Shown in pieces: positions 11,053 to 21,936 of a DNA stretch of 64,000 nt. The notes below the pieces were generated by a model. That model did no database searches. It saw nothing but the letters and a program-made list of their open reading frames with translations, and was not told where the DNA came from. The position numbers were made by a program, and so were the translations under genes. The stretch is taken from contig MU619238.1 of assembly GCA_025201805.1 (NCBI GenBank), forward strand, positions 290,848 through 354,847, written 5' to 3'. Positions within the stretch are counted from its first letter, which is position 1. The number at the start of each line of letters is the position of its first letter. Source of the DNA: Parasitella parasitica (taxonomy: Eukaryota > Mucoromycota > Mucoromycetes > Mucorales > Mucoraceae).

Positions 11053-14000
11053 TTATATAAACGGAATTGTATCCAAATCCAAATCATCTATTTCAGATTC
11101 GAGTAAATCATCATCAGCTAGCTTGTGTTCCTGTTGTTCTCCCTCTCCTTCTTCAAGTTCATCTTTCTTCACCGGGCTGTTAGTTACGTTTAGTTCACTA
11201 TTACTTGGTGATCTTCTGGAAAATACGCCGTTGATGACTTTACTCATGATGCCAGAAGAAGACCTTGCTCGGGTGGTAGGAGCGGTGCAAGTAATGTCAT
11301 TATCATGCTCGATTTCAGAGGGTTTATAGTCATCAGGCAGTGACCGCGGGGATGCTAAATGGATAGAATCCGCATCATCTTGGGCCACTTGTACAGCTTC
11401 CGCAGTTAAATCAGGGGCACTGCTGTGCGATGAAAGCTTTTTGGCAGGTGGAGAGAGTGATTTTTTGACAGGTGCCGCCTTTTTAGAGGTAGTAGTGGAG
11501 CTGGAAGCTCTGGATGTGAAGCTGCGCAATATGCCTCGTTTGGGTTCTGGCTCGAAAGCGACGACAGACTCTTTGGGGAGACTTGTTGGATCAGGTTTGA
11601 TTGGCTTTGGTTTAGGCGAGGTTGGCAGAGGCCCTTCTTCCTCTAGCTCAGGTATCTCGATATCAGGCATAGGAGGCTTCCAGAAATTGTAATCGCTGTA
11701 TTCTTCCTGAATTGAATTGTCAATGGGAGGAAAAATTTGGTCGACAAGGTCGTTCAAATGAACATATGAAGACTTGAAGCCAATCACCAGCTCTAATTTG
11801 ACATTGCCTTGCGCATCGATTGTGAAGATCCTTGAGGATGGCACGCTTACGCTTCTATACGAGATAGCATCTGTGATGCGGTTGCCAAAGCCAGCGTAGA
11901 AGGGATCCCGACCACCAAAAAGCCTTTGTATGTCCCGCAAGCAAGCCATTTTGAACATTTCCGGCTTTCGTATGATAACTTCGCGATGCAAGGAAGTGAA
12001 CAGTCTGTCTGGAGACATGATGACAGGGCCATCAGGAAGCTGATAGTTGCCCTGCAGCACTTTTTTGAGGTAGTCTCTCGTATAATCTGCTTGTCCAATG
12101 GCTCGACTGGTAAGATACATGAAATGATATCCATTGTTGGCAATATCCGTGTATAGTTGAGCTACGCCTGGGTGAGTCCAATCCTTGCCGATCATTGTCA
12201 TGAGGTGGCCCATTGTATCTGACTTGGTGATTGTCCCATCAATGTCAGAAATCACTACCTGAATATCGTGGTCCCAGAAAAACACTTTAGCAACGCAAGT
12301 AGCTGTACCTTGATACGCTGAACTGACAGAGAAACTGATTGTATTGACGCCCTTCTTTAAATTCAAATTCTTTAGTTGTTCAGATGTCAACCGTAGTGTT
12401 TTGGCGTAATTCTTTCGTTGTGCAAAGAACGGCCCGCTGTCATGAGTGTGGTCTGGGGACCAGCCTACAGATGTCGTTTTTGTCGTAGTAGTGAATGTCG
12501 TGCGCTCGCCACTGAACCCTGCATCGTAAGCATTACCGCCACCTTCCTTTCCAGGCTCACTTTCACGCCCCAGTGTCGGTAGTGGCTCTGCTGATGATGT
12601 ACGACTTAGCCATTGTCTCCATCCGCGTCCATAAGAATAAGAGTAGGAATCACTACTATCAGATACTTTGTCGTTGGATGCATCTTGCTTTTCCAGCGGT
12701 TTTTTAAAGATCAATAATGATGTAAAAAGCGGGCTGTTTTTGACAGCAGCAAAATAATGGTTTCTGTATCGAAACACCAGTCGAGGATCATTCAAAATGC
12801 TTGGATTACGAACGAATGCATCATAACTCACTTGCTGATCGTTAAATAGCAACGCATTCTCATTCTGGTCATAGCCAAATGCTGAAAACCCACATAAACT
12901 CATCTCTATGCGATAGGTTCGGCCAGACTTTAGCTTTACCGTTTCGTTTTCGTTTTCGTTTTGATCCTTAGAATCGTCTTTTGTCTCGTTAACTTTGTCA
13001 TCGCCATCGCCATCGTCATCGTTGCCGTTGCCGTTGCCATTGCCATTGCCATTGTCGTTGTCGTTCTTGTTGCTGTCATCAGCGTAGGACATTCCCCAAC
13101 CCCACGATTTGTTATCGACTGCTGGATCAGATGGCTCGGTAGGTACACCCTTTGTTCCTGCCGCATCATCTCCATGGCTTTTATCTGCCTCTTGACCCTT
13201 CTGCTCGGTCTTATAGCCAGATATGTCCAACACAATAGACTCCTTCTCTCCTGAGCTGTCATTCGGCTTTTTTGCTGGATTTTCCGATGGTGATGCAAAA
13301 TCTTCGTCCACTGTGTGAGTGACATCCATCCATAAAGAATTGAGATTGTTCTCTACTGGTCTAACAATGAATCTTTCTTTCGCTATGGTTGTGGTAGTAA
13401 TCGCCTCAGGGGCTACTCGCTCTAGTAAAGTTGATCCGTCATCCATTGCGTATAAATTATTCTCAGGCTTAGGGTGATCGGCATAGTCATTGTGCTGAAG
13501 CGAGTCCATTTTGGTCACAACTTTATCCATCTGCTCCTCGATAATCATTTTTGGAGACTGCAGCTCAGCCGGTATCGCTGCATCATTGTCATTTTTACAC
13601 TCGTCATCGTCAAAACTGTCTTTTGTCTGTTCAGAGGTATCTATAGCAATTTGGATAAACAATGACATGGTCACTTTACCGCTCGAGAGTTTTACCTTTT
13701 CCATCCTTATGCTCGCTGATATCAAGGAAAGGAGGTTCCTTTGAAACAACATCAGCACATATAGCACCGTTTTGGATGTCTGGGGGAGCGCTTACCTCAA
13801 CATCGGACCTATTTTCTGCCAACGCTTGCAAAATGGGAGACGTTTGAAATTCTTCGGGGACTTCATGATCTGTTTCAAAGACGAAAAAGGCTTCCCCGGC
13901 CTCACCTACTTTCATCAAATACGGTACTTGAGTACCGTTTACACTAATCTCGACCTAGCACCAGAGCAGGTTAGTAAGAGTCTTTACACACTGCGAGAAC

Positions 14001-14298
14001 CCCAAATAATGGACGTGCCACCAACTCCGATCCACATTGTTCGCATTGACATGACAGTGCCCCCAGAAAATCTGTCATCTAGTCTGTAGTAGCAGTAGTA
14101 ATAATTTACCTTTTTCTCTTGCGGCAAAAGAACGGATAGCTTTCCAAACCGAACATGGAAAGGAGAGCTTGCAAGTTCGCCGTTTTCTTGCTCGACTACA
14201 ATGATGTCAATGGCTCCAGACAGCGTTGCAGGATTTATCTCATTGTAAAAGTTATTCAGTGAGGTGATGAGGCTGCCAATTCTTCCGACATAGTCCAT
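11053..14298 (-). CDS. PAH1: lipin / Pah1-Ned1 phosphatidate phosphatase
   Basis: Three exons (14110-14298, 13696-13954, 11053-13640) encode 1011 aa. The N-LIP domain occupies about residues 1-100, including SSPFHVRFGKL and the conserved GEAGEAFFV. A long acidic low-complexity linker contains an Asn/Gly repeat encoded near 13020-13070. The C-LIP/HAD catalytic domain has DIDGTIT around residue 615, the DxDxT Mg2+ motif, then THPGVAQLY and GFGNRITDAISY. Family members dephosphorylate phosphatidate to diacylglycerol at ER, nuclear and lipid-droplet membranes, controlling triacylglycerol and phospholipid synthesis; the yeast enzyme is activated by Nem1-Spo7. Length and architecture are normal. 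Intron 1 is unusually long for this window (155 bp) and has a good TACTAAC branch site. Confidence 0.95.
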
Positions 14299-14478
14299 TT
14301 TGAGTATGTATAAATATGCTGATTTTGTTGTTTGCGCTTGCTTGAAATAGGCAATTAGTTATTATTTATTATTAGTTGGATTACAATGATATATATTAAA
14401 AAGAAAGAAAGATAATAAAGAGGTACTGCAACAGGCCGCCTTGAAAATATAGACTTGTACATTGAAACTCCCTTATTC

Positions 14479-15161
14479 TTAGACATTATCAGCAGAGTCT
14501 AGCTCGATTGGAGAAGATAGCTTGGCCATGTAAGAAAAGGGATCAATAAGCTTGAGCTCGTCTTTGATGGCATTGCGTGCCAGCAGATCGAGCTCCTTGG
14601 TAATCATTGTAACAATTTTCTACGGAAAACAAACATTTAGAAGATGCATGTTATAGTAATTGGTGTCTCACACGCACCTTGACTTTTCCATCGCATTTGA
14701 GAACCAGCTCAAAATAGGCTTGTGTGCAAATTGGCCCTTCAGTGCCTATGAGTAGCTTGTGATATGCCTCTGCCATGATATCGATCAGGGTAAAAAAGGT
14801 CTCTAAATAGTCCATTTCAAACGGCTGTAATAAACAATAAGCTAAATGATCAGATCAGCATGCACAGAATACATTACAATATGCGGGATGATGAGATAGC
14901 CATAATCGCCTGTGTTGTCCACTGCATTTTCATCTTTGGATTTCTTTCTAAAAATGTTTTTCTATTGTTCCATTTGCGGTAAGCATCAAGTGCAAGCGTT
15001 AGTATAGATCAAGTACCATCTTTTGCTTGGAATCGTCGCTAGTGTGTCTTTCGTATTCGTTCATAATCTGACTAAGAGCTTTGATATAATCCACAGGGTT
15101 CGTAATATCTAAAATTGCACCAAGCGATAAACCTAAAGCGTAGAAATTGTTCGTTCTACAT

Positions 15162-15201
<40 letters not shown>

Positions 15202-15467
15202 ACAGCCATTGAGCACAGATGTTATTCGCTGCATGTTTGGACTTACCTTTTGACCATGCTTGAGTTTGGATACATGTTTGTTAAATTATCTTTGGTCAAC
15301 AGGATTGTGTTAAACCAGTGAGTGTTCCCTTCGTGCGCTTTTCTAATGTATTTGATAGTGGCTACTCTCTTGGATACAAGCTCTGCGAGATATTCATACA
15401 GTCCTGGATGGAGTTGATTACTAGCATTCGTAACAGAAGATGCGTATAGAGGCGAAGATGCTGCCAT
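14479..15467 (-). CDS. unrecognised 243-aa protein, five exons
   Basis: Exons 15247-15467, 15017-15155, 14878-14961, 14678-14824 and 14479-14619 join in frame to 243 aa. No signal peptide or membrane segment is seen. Visible features are a basic segment (KRVATIKYIRKAHEG), an aromatic/hydrophobic core (FYALGLSLGAILDI), an acidic/aromatic patch (PFEMDYLETFFTLIDIMAEAY) and a C-terminal helix (KIVTMITKELDLLARNAIKDEL). The helical composition and consistent splicing indicate a real protein, but I cannot assign a family. Intron 1 contains a (GT)n microsatellite (about 15163-15196). It lies head-to-tail downstream of the mobile element at 15.7-17.7 kb. Confidence 0.75.
15163..15196. repeat. (CA/TG)n microsatellite
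   Basis: About 17 CA dinucleotides with one interruption, inside intron 1 of the 14479-15467 gene. Confidence 0.9.
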
Positions 15468-15703
15468 TTTACTGTAGATGTTTGGTTGGGAAAAGATATT
15501 CCTTGTCTTGTCCTTGTATTCCCCTTATTTGATTCCATTATAGAAGCATTGCATATCGTCACGAAGGAGTCACACAAACTTGATTGCATCAAGATCATGA
15601 ACCATAGGTACCGGCTTTTTCATTCAAAAACGAGATACTTTAGCTTACCAAAAACATAAATCAATAAACTTCGTCTTGATCTAGGCTTCTTTTTGTTATA
15701 TTA

Positions 15704-15727
15704 GAGCATCTCCAACGGAGATGCTAA
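15704..15727 (+). repeat. left terminal inverted repeat of the Fanzor element
   Basis: 24 bp matching 17650-17673 in inverse orientation with one A/G difference. It includes a perfect 8-bp hairpin and is preceded by TTA. Confidence 0.85.
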
Positions 15728-15857
15728 ACAAAAGCCATTTAAAGCACCTTTTATTTTTTACTACCCGGAAATGTTTTGTCTGCTTTTTTGGTAATTGTCT
15801 CTGCTTGCTTATTGTTGCTTTGCTTTTTTGTCTCTGAAGCTCTTTGAATTACTCCCT

Positions 15858-16677
15858 NNNNNNNNNNNNNNNNNNNNNNNNNNNNNNNNNNNNNNNNNNN
15901 NNNNNNNNNNNNNNNNNNNNNNNNNNNNNNNNNNNNNNNNNNNNNNNNNNNNNNNNNNNNNNNNNNNNNNNNNNNNNNNNNNNNNNNNNNNNNNNNNNNN
16001 NNNNNNNNNNNNNNNNNNNNNNNNNNNNNNNNNNNNNNNNNNNNNNNNNNNNNNNNNNNNNNNNNNNNNNNNNNNNNNNNNNNNNNNNNNNNNNNNNNNN
16101 NNNNNNNNNNNNNNNNNNNNNNNNNNNNNNNNNNNNNNNNNNNNNNNNNNNNNNNNNNNNNNNNNNNNNNNNNNNNNNNNNNNNNNNNNNNNNNNNNNNN
16201 NNNNNNNNNNNNNNNNNNNNNNNNNNNNNNNNNNNNNNNNNNNNNNNNNNNNNNNNNNNNNNNNNNNNNNNNNNNNNNNNNNNNNNNNNNNNNNNNNNNN
16301 NNNNNNNNNNNNNNNNNNNNNNNNNNNNNNNNNNNNNNNNNNNNNNNNNNNNNNNNNNNNNNNNNNNNNNNNNNNNNNNNNNNNNNNNNNNNNNNNNNNN
16401 NNNNNNNNNNNNNNNNNNNNNNNNNNNNNNNNNNNNNNNNNNNNNNNNNNNNNNNNNNNNNNNNNNNNNNNNNNNNNNNNNNNNNNNNNNNNNNNNNNNN
16501 NNNNNNNNNNNNNNNNNNNNNNNNNNNNNNNNNNNNNNNNNNNNNNNNNNNNNNNNNNNNNNNNNNNNNNNNNNNNNNNNNNNNNNNNNNNNNNNNNNNN
16601 NNNNNNNNNNNNNNNNNNNNNNNNNNNNNNNNNNNNNNNNNNNNNNNNNNNNNNNNNNNNNNNNNNNNNNNNNNNNN
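15858..16677. other. assembly gap (820 N)
   Basis: An unsequenced stretch inside the Fanzor element. Any reading frame drawn across it is meaningless. Confidence 0.99.
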
Positions 16678-17511
16678 AACACAATGATGACGAAAAGATA
16701 GAAGCTTTCACCATCAAGTCTTCACTTAAAACCACATGCACAAATACAACATTCATGAAATCAATTGACAACTTGGTGGAGTGCGCTACCAAAATTACCT
16801 ATATAGGCTCATTATTTGCAAACTTTATCATTCTGAAATGTGCAGACGCCAATGAAGATACGCCAATCATTAATCAAGATTTTGTTTATGCTATATTTTC
16901 CACCTTAGCAGGTAATGGGAGTAGGGCTCCTGAGTTCATCCGTCAATATTTTGAAGAGTTCAAAAATGCGTGCGAGATTGACGAGCAAATTTTAAAGTTT
17001 AGATGTTATAGAAAGAAGCAAAAAGCCTTCAGCGAAATAGTCAAGATGTTTACTAATGATAGCATCAAATACCGTACGAGTGACAACAACGAGAAACAAC
17101 AATTCTTACTCCCGCCCTCCACCACTTGATGGATCAGTTAAAGCAAATAAAACCATCATTGCCTATGGAGATGGAAAATTTTCACCCACCATGAGAGGCA
17201 AAAGATCTGGACCTACAAAGACTATCATAAAAGCTCTTCAAAAATGTAAAGAAAATCGTGGTGTTACAGTCCAAATGGTAGACGAATACCTCACCAGTCA
17301 AGTCTGCAACAACTGCAAAAAAAGAAATGTTGAAAACGTTGTGCAACGATCAGCAAAGCGAAGAGTATTACAGTGTCAAGAAACCGCTTGTAATATTATT
17401 TGGAATCGCGATATAATGGTTGCAAAAAACATCCTCAACATATTTTTACATGAAGCAAGAAACAATGACGCTCGTCTTTCACCATTCCAGCGTTCTGAAT
17501 CAAAAGAATAA
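16678..17511 (+). pseudogene. Fanzor (eukaryotic TnpB-like RNA-guided nuclease), broken copy
   Basis: Two open segments in different frames. The first, from the gap to about 17127, has a helical N-terminal-type region with ITYIGSLFANFIILKC. The second, 17056-17511, ends the protein. The C-terminal half shows GDGKFSPTMRGKRSGP (from 17167), VDEYLTSQVCNNCKKR with Glu at 17284, a zinc ribbon (Cys at 17305, 17314, 17374, 17389) and WNRDIMVAKNI with Asp at 17410. This is the TnpB RuvC-III arrangement NRDxxxAxNI. Gly stands where TnpB has the RuvC-II Glu, and the alternative Glu is about 40 residues on, as described for Fanzors. The RuvC-I Asp region is not visible between the two segments, so the copy looks internally deleted or frame-broken. 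The gap leaves the N-terminus unknown. Confidence 0.8.
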
Positions 17512-17649
17512 TTGCAAGCATTGTGTGTCATTGACATTACTCTTTGATACGCCATGGGTATTCGGTTTATCCTATACACCATTAAAGGTGAGTAAAATTG
17601 TCCAAAAAAAAAAAGAAAGTATCACTCTCTCACCAATTTTCTTTTGAAA
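17512..17649 (+). ncRNA. candidate omega-RNA (guide scaffold) region
   Basis: In known TnpB and Fanzor loci the guide RNA scaffold is read from the 3' end of the nuclease gene to the element end. Here that interval runs from the stop codon to the right inverted repeat. Only position supports the call; no structure was computed. Confidence 0.25.
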
Positions 17650-17673
17650 TTAGCACCTCCGTTGGAGATGCTC
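17650..17673 (-). repeat. right terminal inverted repeat of the Fanzor element
   Basis: Inverted match to 15704-15727, followed directly by TTA. Confidence 0.85.
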
Positions 17674-17676
17674 TTA

Positions 17677-18664
17677 AAGCAAAAAATCAATACACCATAA
17701 CTATTCAAGTTGTAATCTGCATGATCTTCGTAGGAATCAAGTTTGAATTAGCAAAATGACAGCCCATTAACACCCTATCTTAACTGATAATTTACCATTT
17801 GATTCCTCCAGCTATTTCTCTAAAAATGGTTGTATAATTCCCAACTCGATCTACCTAACGTTTTGCTAGCATCCTTTTTCCTTGACCAATCGATGATCCG
17901 TTTATAACATTGATATGTAGCCTTCACAGTCATTTCTGTATTTGTGTTACAGTCCTTATGTCAATGCCAACTGAATGCAACTGGCTCCATCCTACAGTGA
18001 CTATATGATAAAATAATGTTGAGCCTTTGATCTATACTCAAAAATTCTTTATACTAAATTTAACGTTGTGCAGCTGTAATAGCCGCAATTGATTGATCTA
18101 ACAATAGTTTTAATGCAACTGATAAAATAGAGTTAGGAAGCCCTATAAAATGTATTTATGAGTTTGGCTCGAGTTGAGCCAAGTATTTCCTGCAGCTATA
18201 AATGCATACGATGATCCAGTTGCAGACTGCATACATCTGATGCTACATAGACATGGATCGATAGACATTTCACAAACACAACCATTAATGGAAGTTTCCT
18301 TCATATGTAAATACGATCCAAATGTGAGATCAACCAAGTGCAATATTCTAATAAATTGATGTTGTACAGGTATTTATGTTTACATGCATACAGAAAACTT
18401 ACTATATCCGGACTTTCTTCCTAAACTCGGTTGAGGCATCCATGCGCATCGGTCCTATAGCTTGATCCGCAGGACCTGACAACATTTTCATATAACCATA
18501 TAAACAAGTCGATTCAATGCATTAGGATATGCCTGTAAGCAATCCCTTTTTCTTTTTTTTTTCTTAACAAACTGATAATAGTTTGTTAAAATCCTCTCTC
18601 TCTCTCTCTCTCTCCTCTTTTCTTTTCTTTCCTCTCCTAGCAAACCACCAGTCCTAAATTCAAA
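17677..18664. other. intergenic region upstream of the subtilase
   Basis: No convincing gene. Just before the subtilase start there are CT-rich tracts (about 18594-18640), typical of fungal promoter/5' UTR sequence. Confidence 0.5.
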
Positions 18665-21616
18665 ATGAAAAGAAGCATGCTCTCCGCTTTTCCTCTTGTA
18701 GTGGCAGGTGTTTGCTTGGCTGTGTTTGTCATGGCAACTGGGGCCGACAAGATCTCCCACCCCAAATATATAAAGGGCTCCGCCAACACTATTCCTGGTC
18801 GCTACATTATTAGTTTTTCTGGCGCACGACCCGATTCAGGCACAGCCTTCGCTCAATCATTTACCAAAGAATTCAAAGGCGCAAGCCTGAAAGTCAAGGA
18901 AAACTTCAGGCATGATTTCTTCAATGGCATTTCAGTCGACCTTGACAATACGGACGATAGCATCCATACTGCTGCTCTTAAGGCTATCCTTGATAGATCG
19001 GAAGTGAAGGCCGTCTACCCTGTCAAAACAATTGCTCGTCCCAAGGTCATTCTCGAAAGCCAAGGTTCCAGCAAGACGCCTTCTGTCCTGCCCCATGCGA
19101 TGACTCAAGTTGATAAGGTCCACTCAGAACTCAAAAACAAGGGCAAAGGCATTTTTGTTGGTGTTCTTGATACAGGTATTATGACATGTTTCATTGCAGG
19201 CTGTTCTATATATAGATATTCACATGAAAATCTCTATTTGTGTGTATGCATTAGGGGTCGACTACTTGCATCCTGCTCTGGGTGGAGGCTTTGGCGAAGG
19301 CTTCAAAGTCATTAAAGGCTACGATTTGGTTGGCGATGCGTACACCGGATTTAACACACCTAAACCTGACAATGACCCTCTCGACGACTGTGGTCTTGAT
19401 ACTGAGGCATCAGGTAAGATCAATTGGCTTATAAAGTATTTATAGCTCATCGCAATATGAATAGGTCACGGTACACATGTCTCGGGTATTATTGCTGGTT
19501 ATGATGAATCCACCGTAAGTAGATTAACTGGGATAAGGATAATGGAAGGGGAGGATTTCTGAACAAATGTTAACGTTTTAGAACTTTACTGGCGTTGCAC
19601 CTGAAGCCAAGCTGGGCATGTGGCGTGTATTCGGCTGCAAAGGAAGTGTCACCAACGATGTCATTATCAAAGCTTTGCTGATGGCTTACGATGCTGGTGT
19701 TGATGTTATCAATTTGAGTTTAGGCGAGACCAACTCTTGGTCTACTACTACTGATGCTGAAACTAGCGTTGTTAGCAAGATTGTCCAAAGAGGTGTCAGT
19801 GGTAAGTTGTACAATTTGGTACAAATTCACATGGATAATTGACCTATAAATGCTTCAATTATTTAGTTGTTATTTCTGCTGGTAATTCTGGCGCAAGGGG
19901 AATTTATACTGTTGGCCAGCCCAGCACATCTGTTGATGCTTTCTCTGTCGCGTCCGTTGAAAATAGCTATTATGTCTCCAAGGATCTCAAGGCAACAGGC
20001 ATTGACCATACTATCCGTAGGTTAACTAGTCTAAATACCAAATATACATATTAACTAGTGGTCGATCGCTAGTTTACACTGCCAGCAATGATGACTCCAA
20101 GTTTTCAGATGGTCAGGTCATATACGGTGCTAAATCTGGCGCTAACAGTGCCGAAGGCTGTACTCCTGACTCAATTGATTCCGCTGTTAGTGGCAAAATC
20201 GCACTCATTCAGAGAGGCGCCTGCCCTTTCAGCGATAAGGTCAACAATGCTGCATCTGTCGGCGCCGTTGGTGTTATTATTTACAACAATGTTGCTGGTG
20301 CCCTTACTGCCTCGGTCCCTGGAGTCACTATCCCAGTTATTTCGATCTCCAATGCTGATGGCAAGGCTCTCTTGGATGCTATAAAAGTAGGTCCTGTTAG
20401 TGTCACTTTGAACAAGAAGGGCTCTATTCAGCCAATTGAAAACGCCAACACTATTTCGAGTTTCTCCAGCACTGGCTCCTCTTCTGAGCTCAACTTTAAG
20501 CCTAACATTGCTGGTATCGGTGGCAATGTCTACTCAACTTTGCCTCGCTATCTCAATAGCTACGGTGTCATGTCCGGTACAAGTATGGCTGCTCCCTACG
20601 TTGCTGGTTCAGTTGCTTTATACTTGAACTCTGAAGGGAAAAACAAGAGACGTTCAATTGCCTACATCAACGAGCAGTTTCAAAATTATGCGTATCCTAC
20701 AAAAATATTCAACACCACTGAAATTGATAGCCCTCTCCGTCAAGGCGCTGGCCTCGTTCAAGTCTATGATGCCATCACTCAAAAGACTCACATCTCTCCG
20801 GCACAGATCAGTTTCAATGACACTGCTACTACCAAATACAGAACGCAAACCATTACTGTTGTCAACCACGGCTCTACGACCATCCAATATGAAGTCGTAA
20901 ATGAGGTCGCCACCGGCATCTCTCCGTATGATGTCAAAGTCTATGGCTATACCCCTATTGAGCCTGCTGCTAACTCTGTTGCTGCTGCCAAACTGCGTTT
21001 CTCAAAAAAGCAATTCACCCTTGCTCCTGGCAAATCTCAAGAGATCAGGGTAACTGTAACTCCTCCCAAGACCAATCCCAAGGATCATATCTTTTACGGC
21101 GGTTTTATCCGCGTCAAGTCCAAGCAATCAACCAAGGGCAAAGACCTCAAAGTTCCTTATTTTGGCGTTGCTGGCAAGCAAAAAGAGCTGCCCATTTTTG
21201 ACACCGATTTCCCCACAATCATTGATGCTAAAAATACTGAATATGGCAAGAATGACACGTTTACCTTTGATCGCTCCAACTCTACTAACGCACCTATCTC
21301 TGTAATACGCCTGTTGACTCCCTCCCCTCAAATTAAGGCTGATCTCATGGATTACAAGACTAGCAAAGTCCTCGGCCAATTCCTCACTGGCCTTGATTAT
21401 GTCGGTCGTAACTTTCTCGCCCGCGATCAAGTTTACTATCAATACGTCTGGGATGGCACTTATGTCCCCGCCTCTATTTCCCAGGCTCCCCTTCCTATTG
21501 CCGCTGTGGACGGTACCTACAGGTTCCGTTTTGCTGCTTTAAAGCTTCTCGGTAACCCCAACGACAAGAAGGATTGGGAATCATGGACGTCAGGCCCTAT
21601 TGTAGTCAAGAACTAA
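18665..21616 (+). CDS. secreted subtilisin-like serine protease with PA domain
   Basis: Six exons (18665-19175, 19255-19413, 19465-19514, 19582-19801, 19867-20016, 20073-21616) encode 877 aa. A signal peptide of about 25 residues is followed by an inhibitor-I9-like propeptide. The S8 catalytic triad is present: Asp in VGVLDTG (about 169), His in GHGTHVSG (about 225) and Ser in GTSMAAP (about 534), plus the oxyanion Asn in ISAGNSG. A PA insert (about residues 365-475) contains KIALIQRGACPF. The C-terminal 300 residues form a beta-rich Fn3-like region, as in minor extracellular proteases (Vpr type). It is likely a nutritional extracellular endopeptidase. No GPI signal is seen. The catalytic residues are intact, so the gene is probably functional. 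Confidence 0.95.
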
Positions 21617-21936
21617 TCCCTTGCTCCGAAATGACCTATTCAATGATGAATTCTAGAAAAATACAATGTACAAGTGTAATTAAATGTATTAATAAAAGTT
21701 GCATTCTTCAGCTTAAAGAAATCTAATGTGAAGTGCCAGACTCAATTATATATTATGATCCAGGATGGATTATTGTATAATAAACAGTCAGAAAGTGTGA
21801 TTAATTGCTGTATCTATCACACACCACTTCAAAATGAATACTTGAGTCGTAGTCTCAAGGAATAAAAAAAAGACTTGCAGCCAAGGGAACATATGATGTA
21901 TCATTGTATTTTAAAAAGCAATTACAAAAACAGCAT
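21617..21936. other. 3' region of the subtilase
   Basis: AT-rich sequence with AATAAA-like signals near 21690 and 21780. No gene is seen before the repeat begins. Confidence 0.5.

Larger units (their letters stand above)
15704..17673. mobile_element. Fanzor-carrying DNA element with TTA target duplication
   Basis: The left end GAGCATCTCCAACGGAGATG (15704) and the inverted right end (17650-17673) match over 24 bp with one mismatch. Both ends abut TTA (15701-15703 and 17674-17676), consistent with a 3-bp target-site duplication as made by PIF/Harbinger-type transposases. Each terminus is itself palindromic: GCATCTCC-AAC-GGAGATGC can fold into an 8-bp stem with a 3-nt loop. The only recognisable content is the Fanzor/TnpB-like gene remnant (16678-17511). 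The left 40% is an assembly gap, so a transposase cannot be excluded there. The 1.97-kb length depends on the gap estimate. Confidence 0.8.

Noticed and set aside
13984-14109. Cassette exon inside the first lipin intron
   Set aside because: It would disrupt the conserved N-LIP strand order and its 5' intron would be only about 26 bp.
15795-17129. A 444-codon frame spanning the first N gap
   Set aside because: Most of it is N; only the part after 16678 is real sequence.
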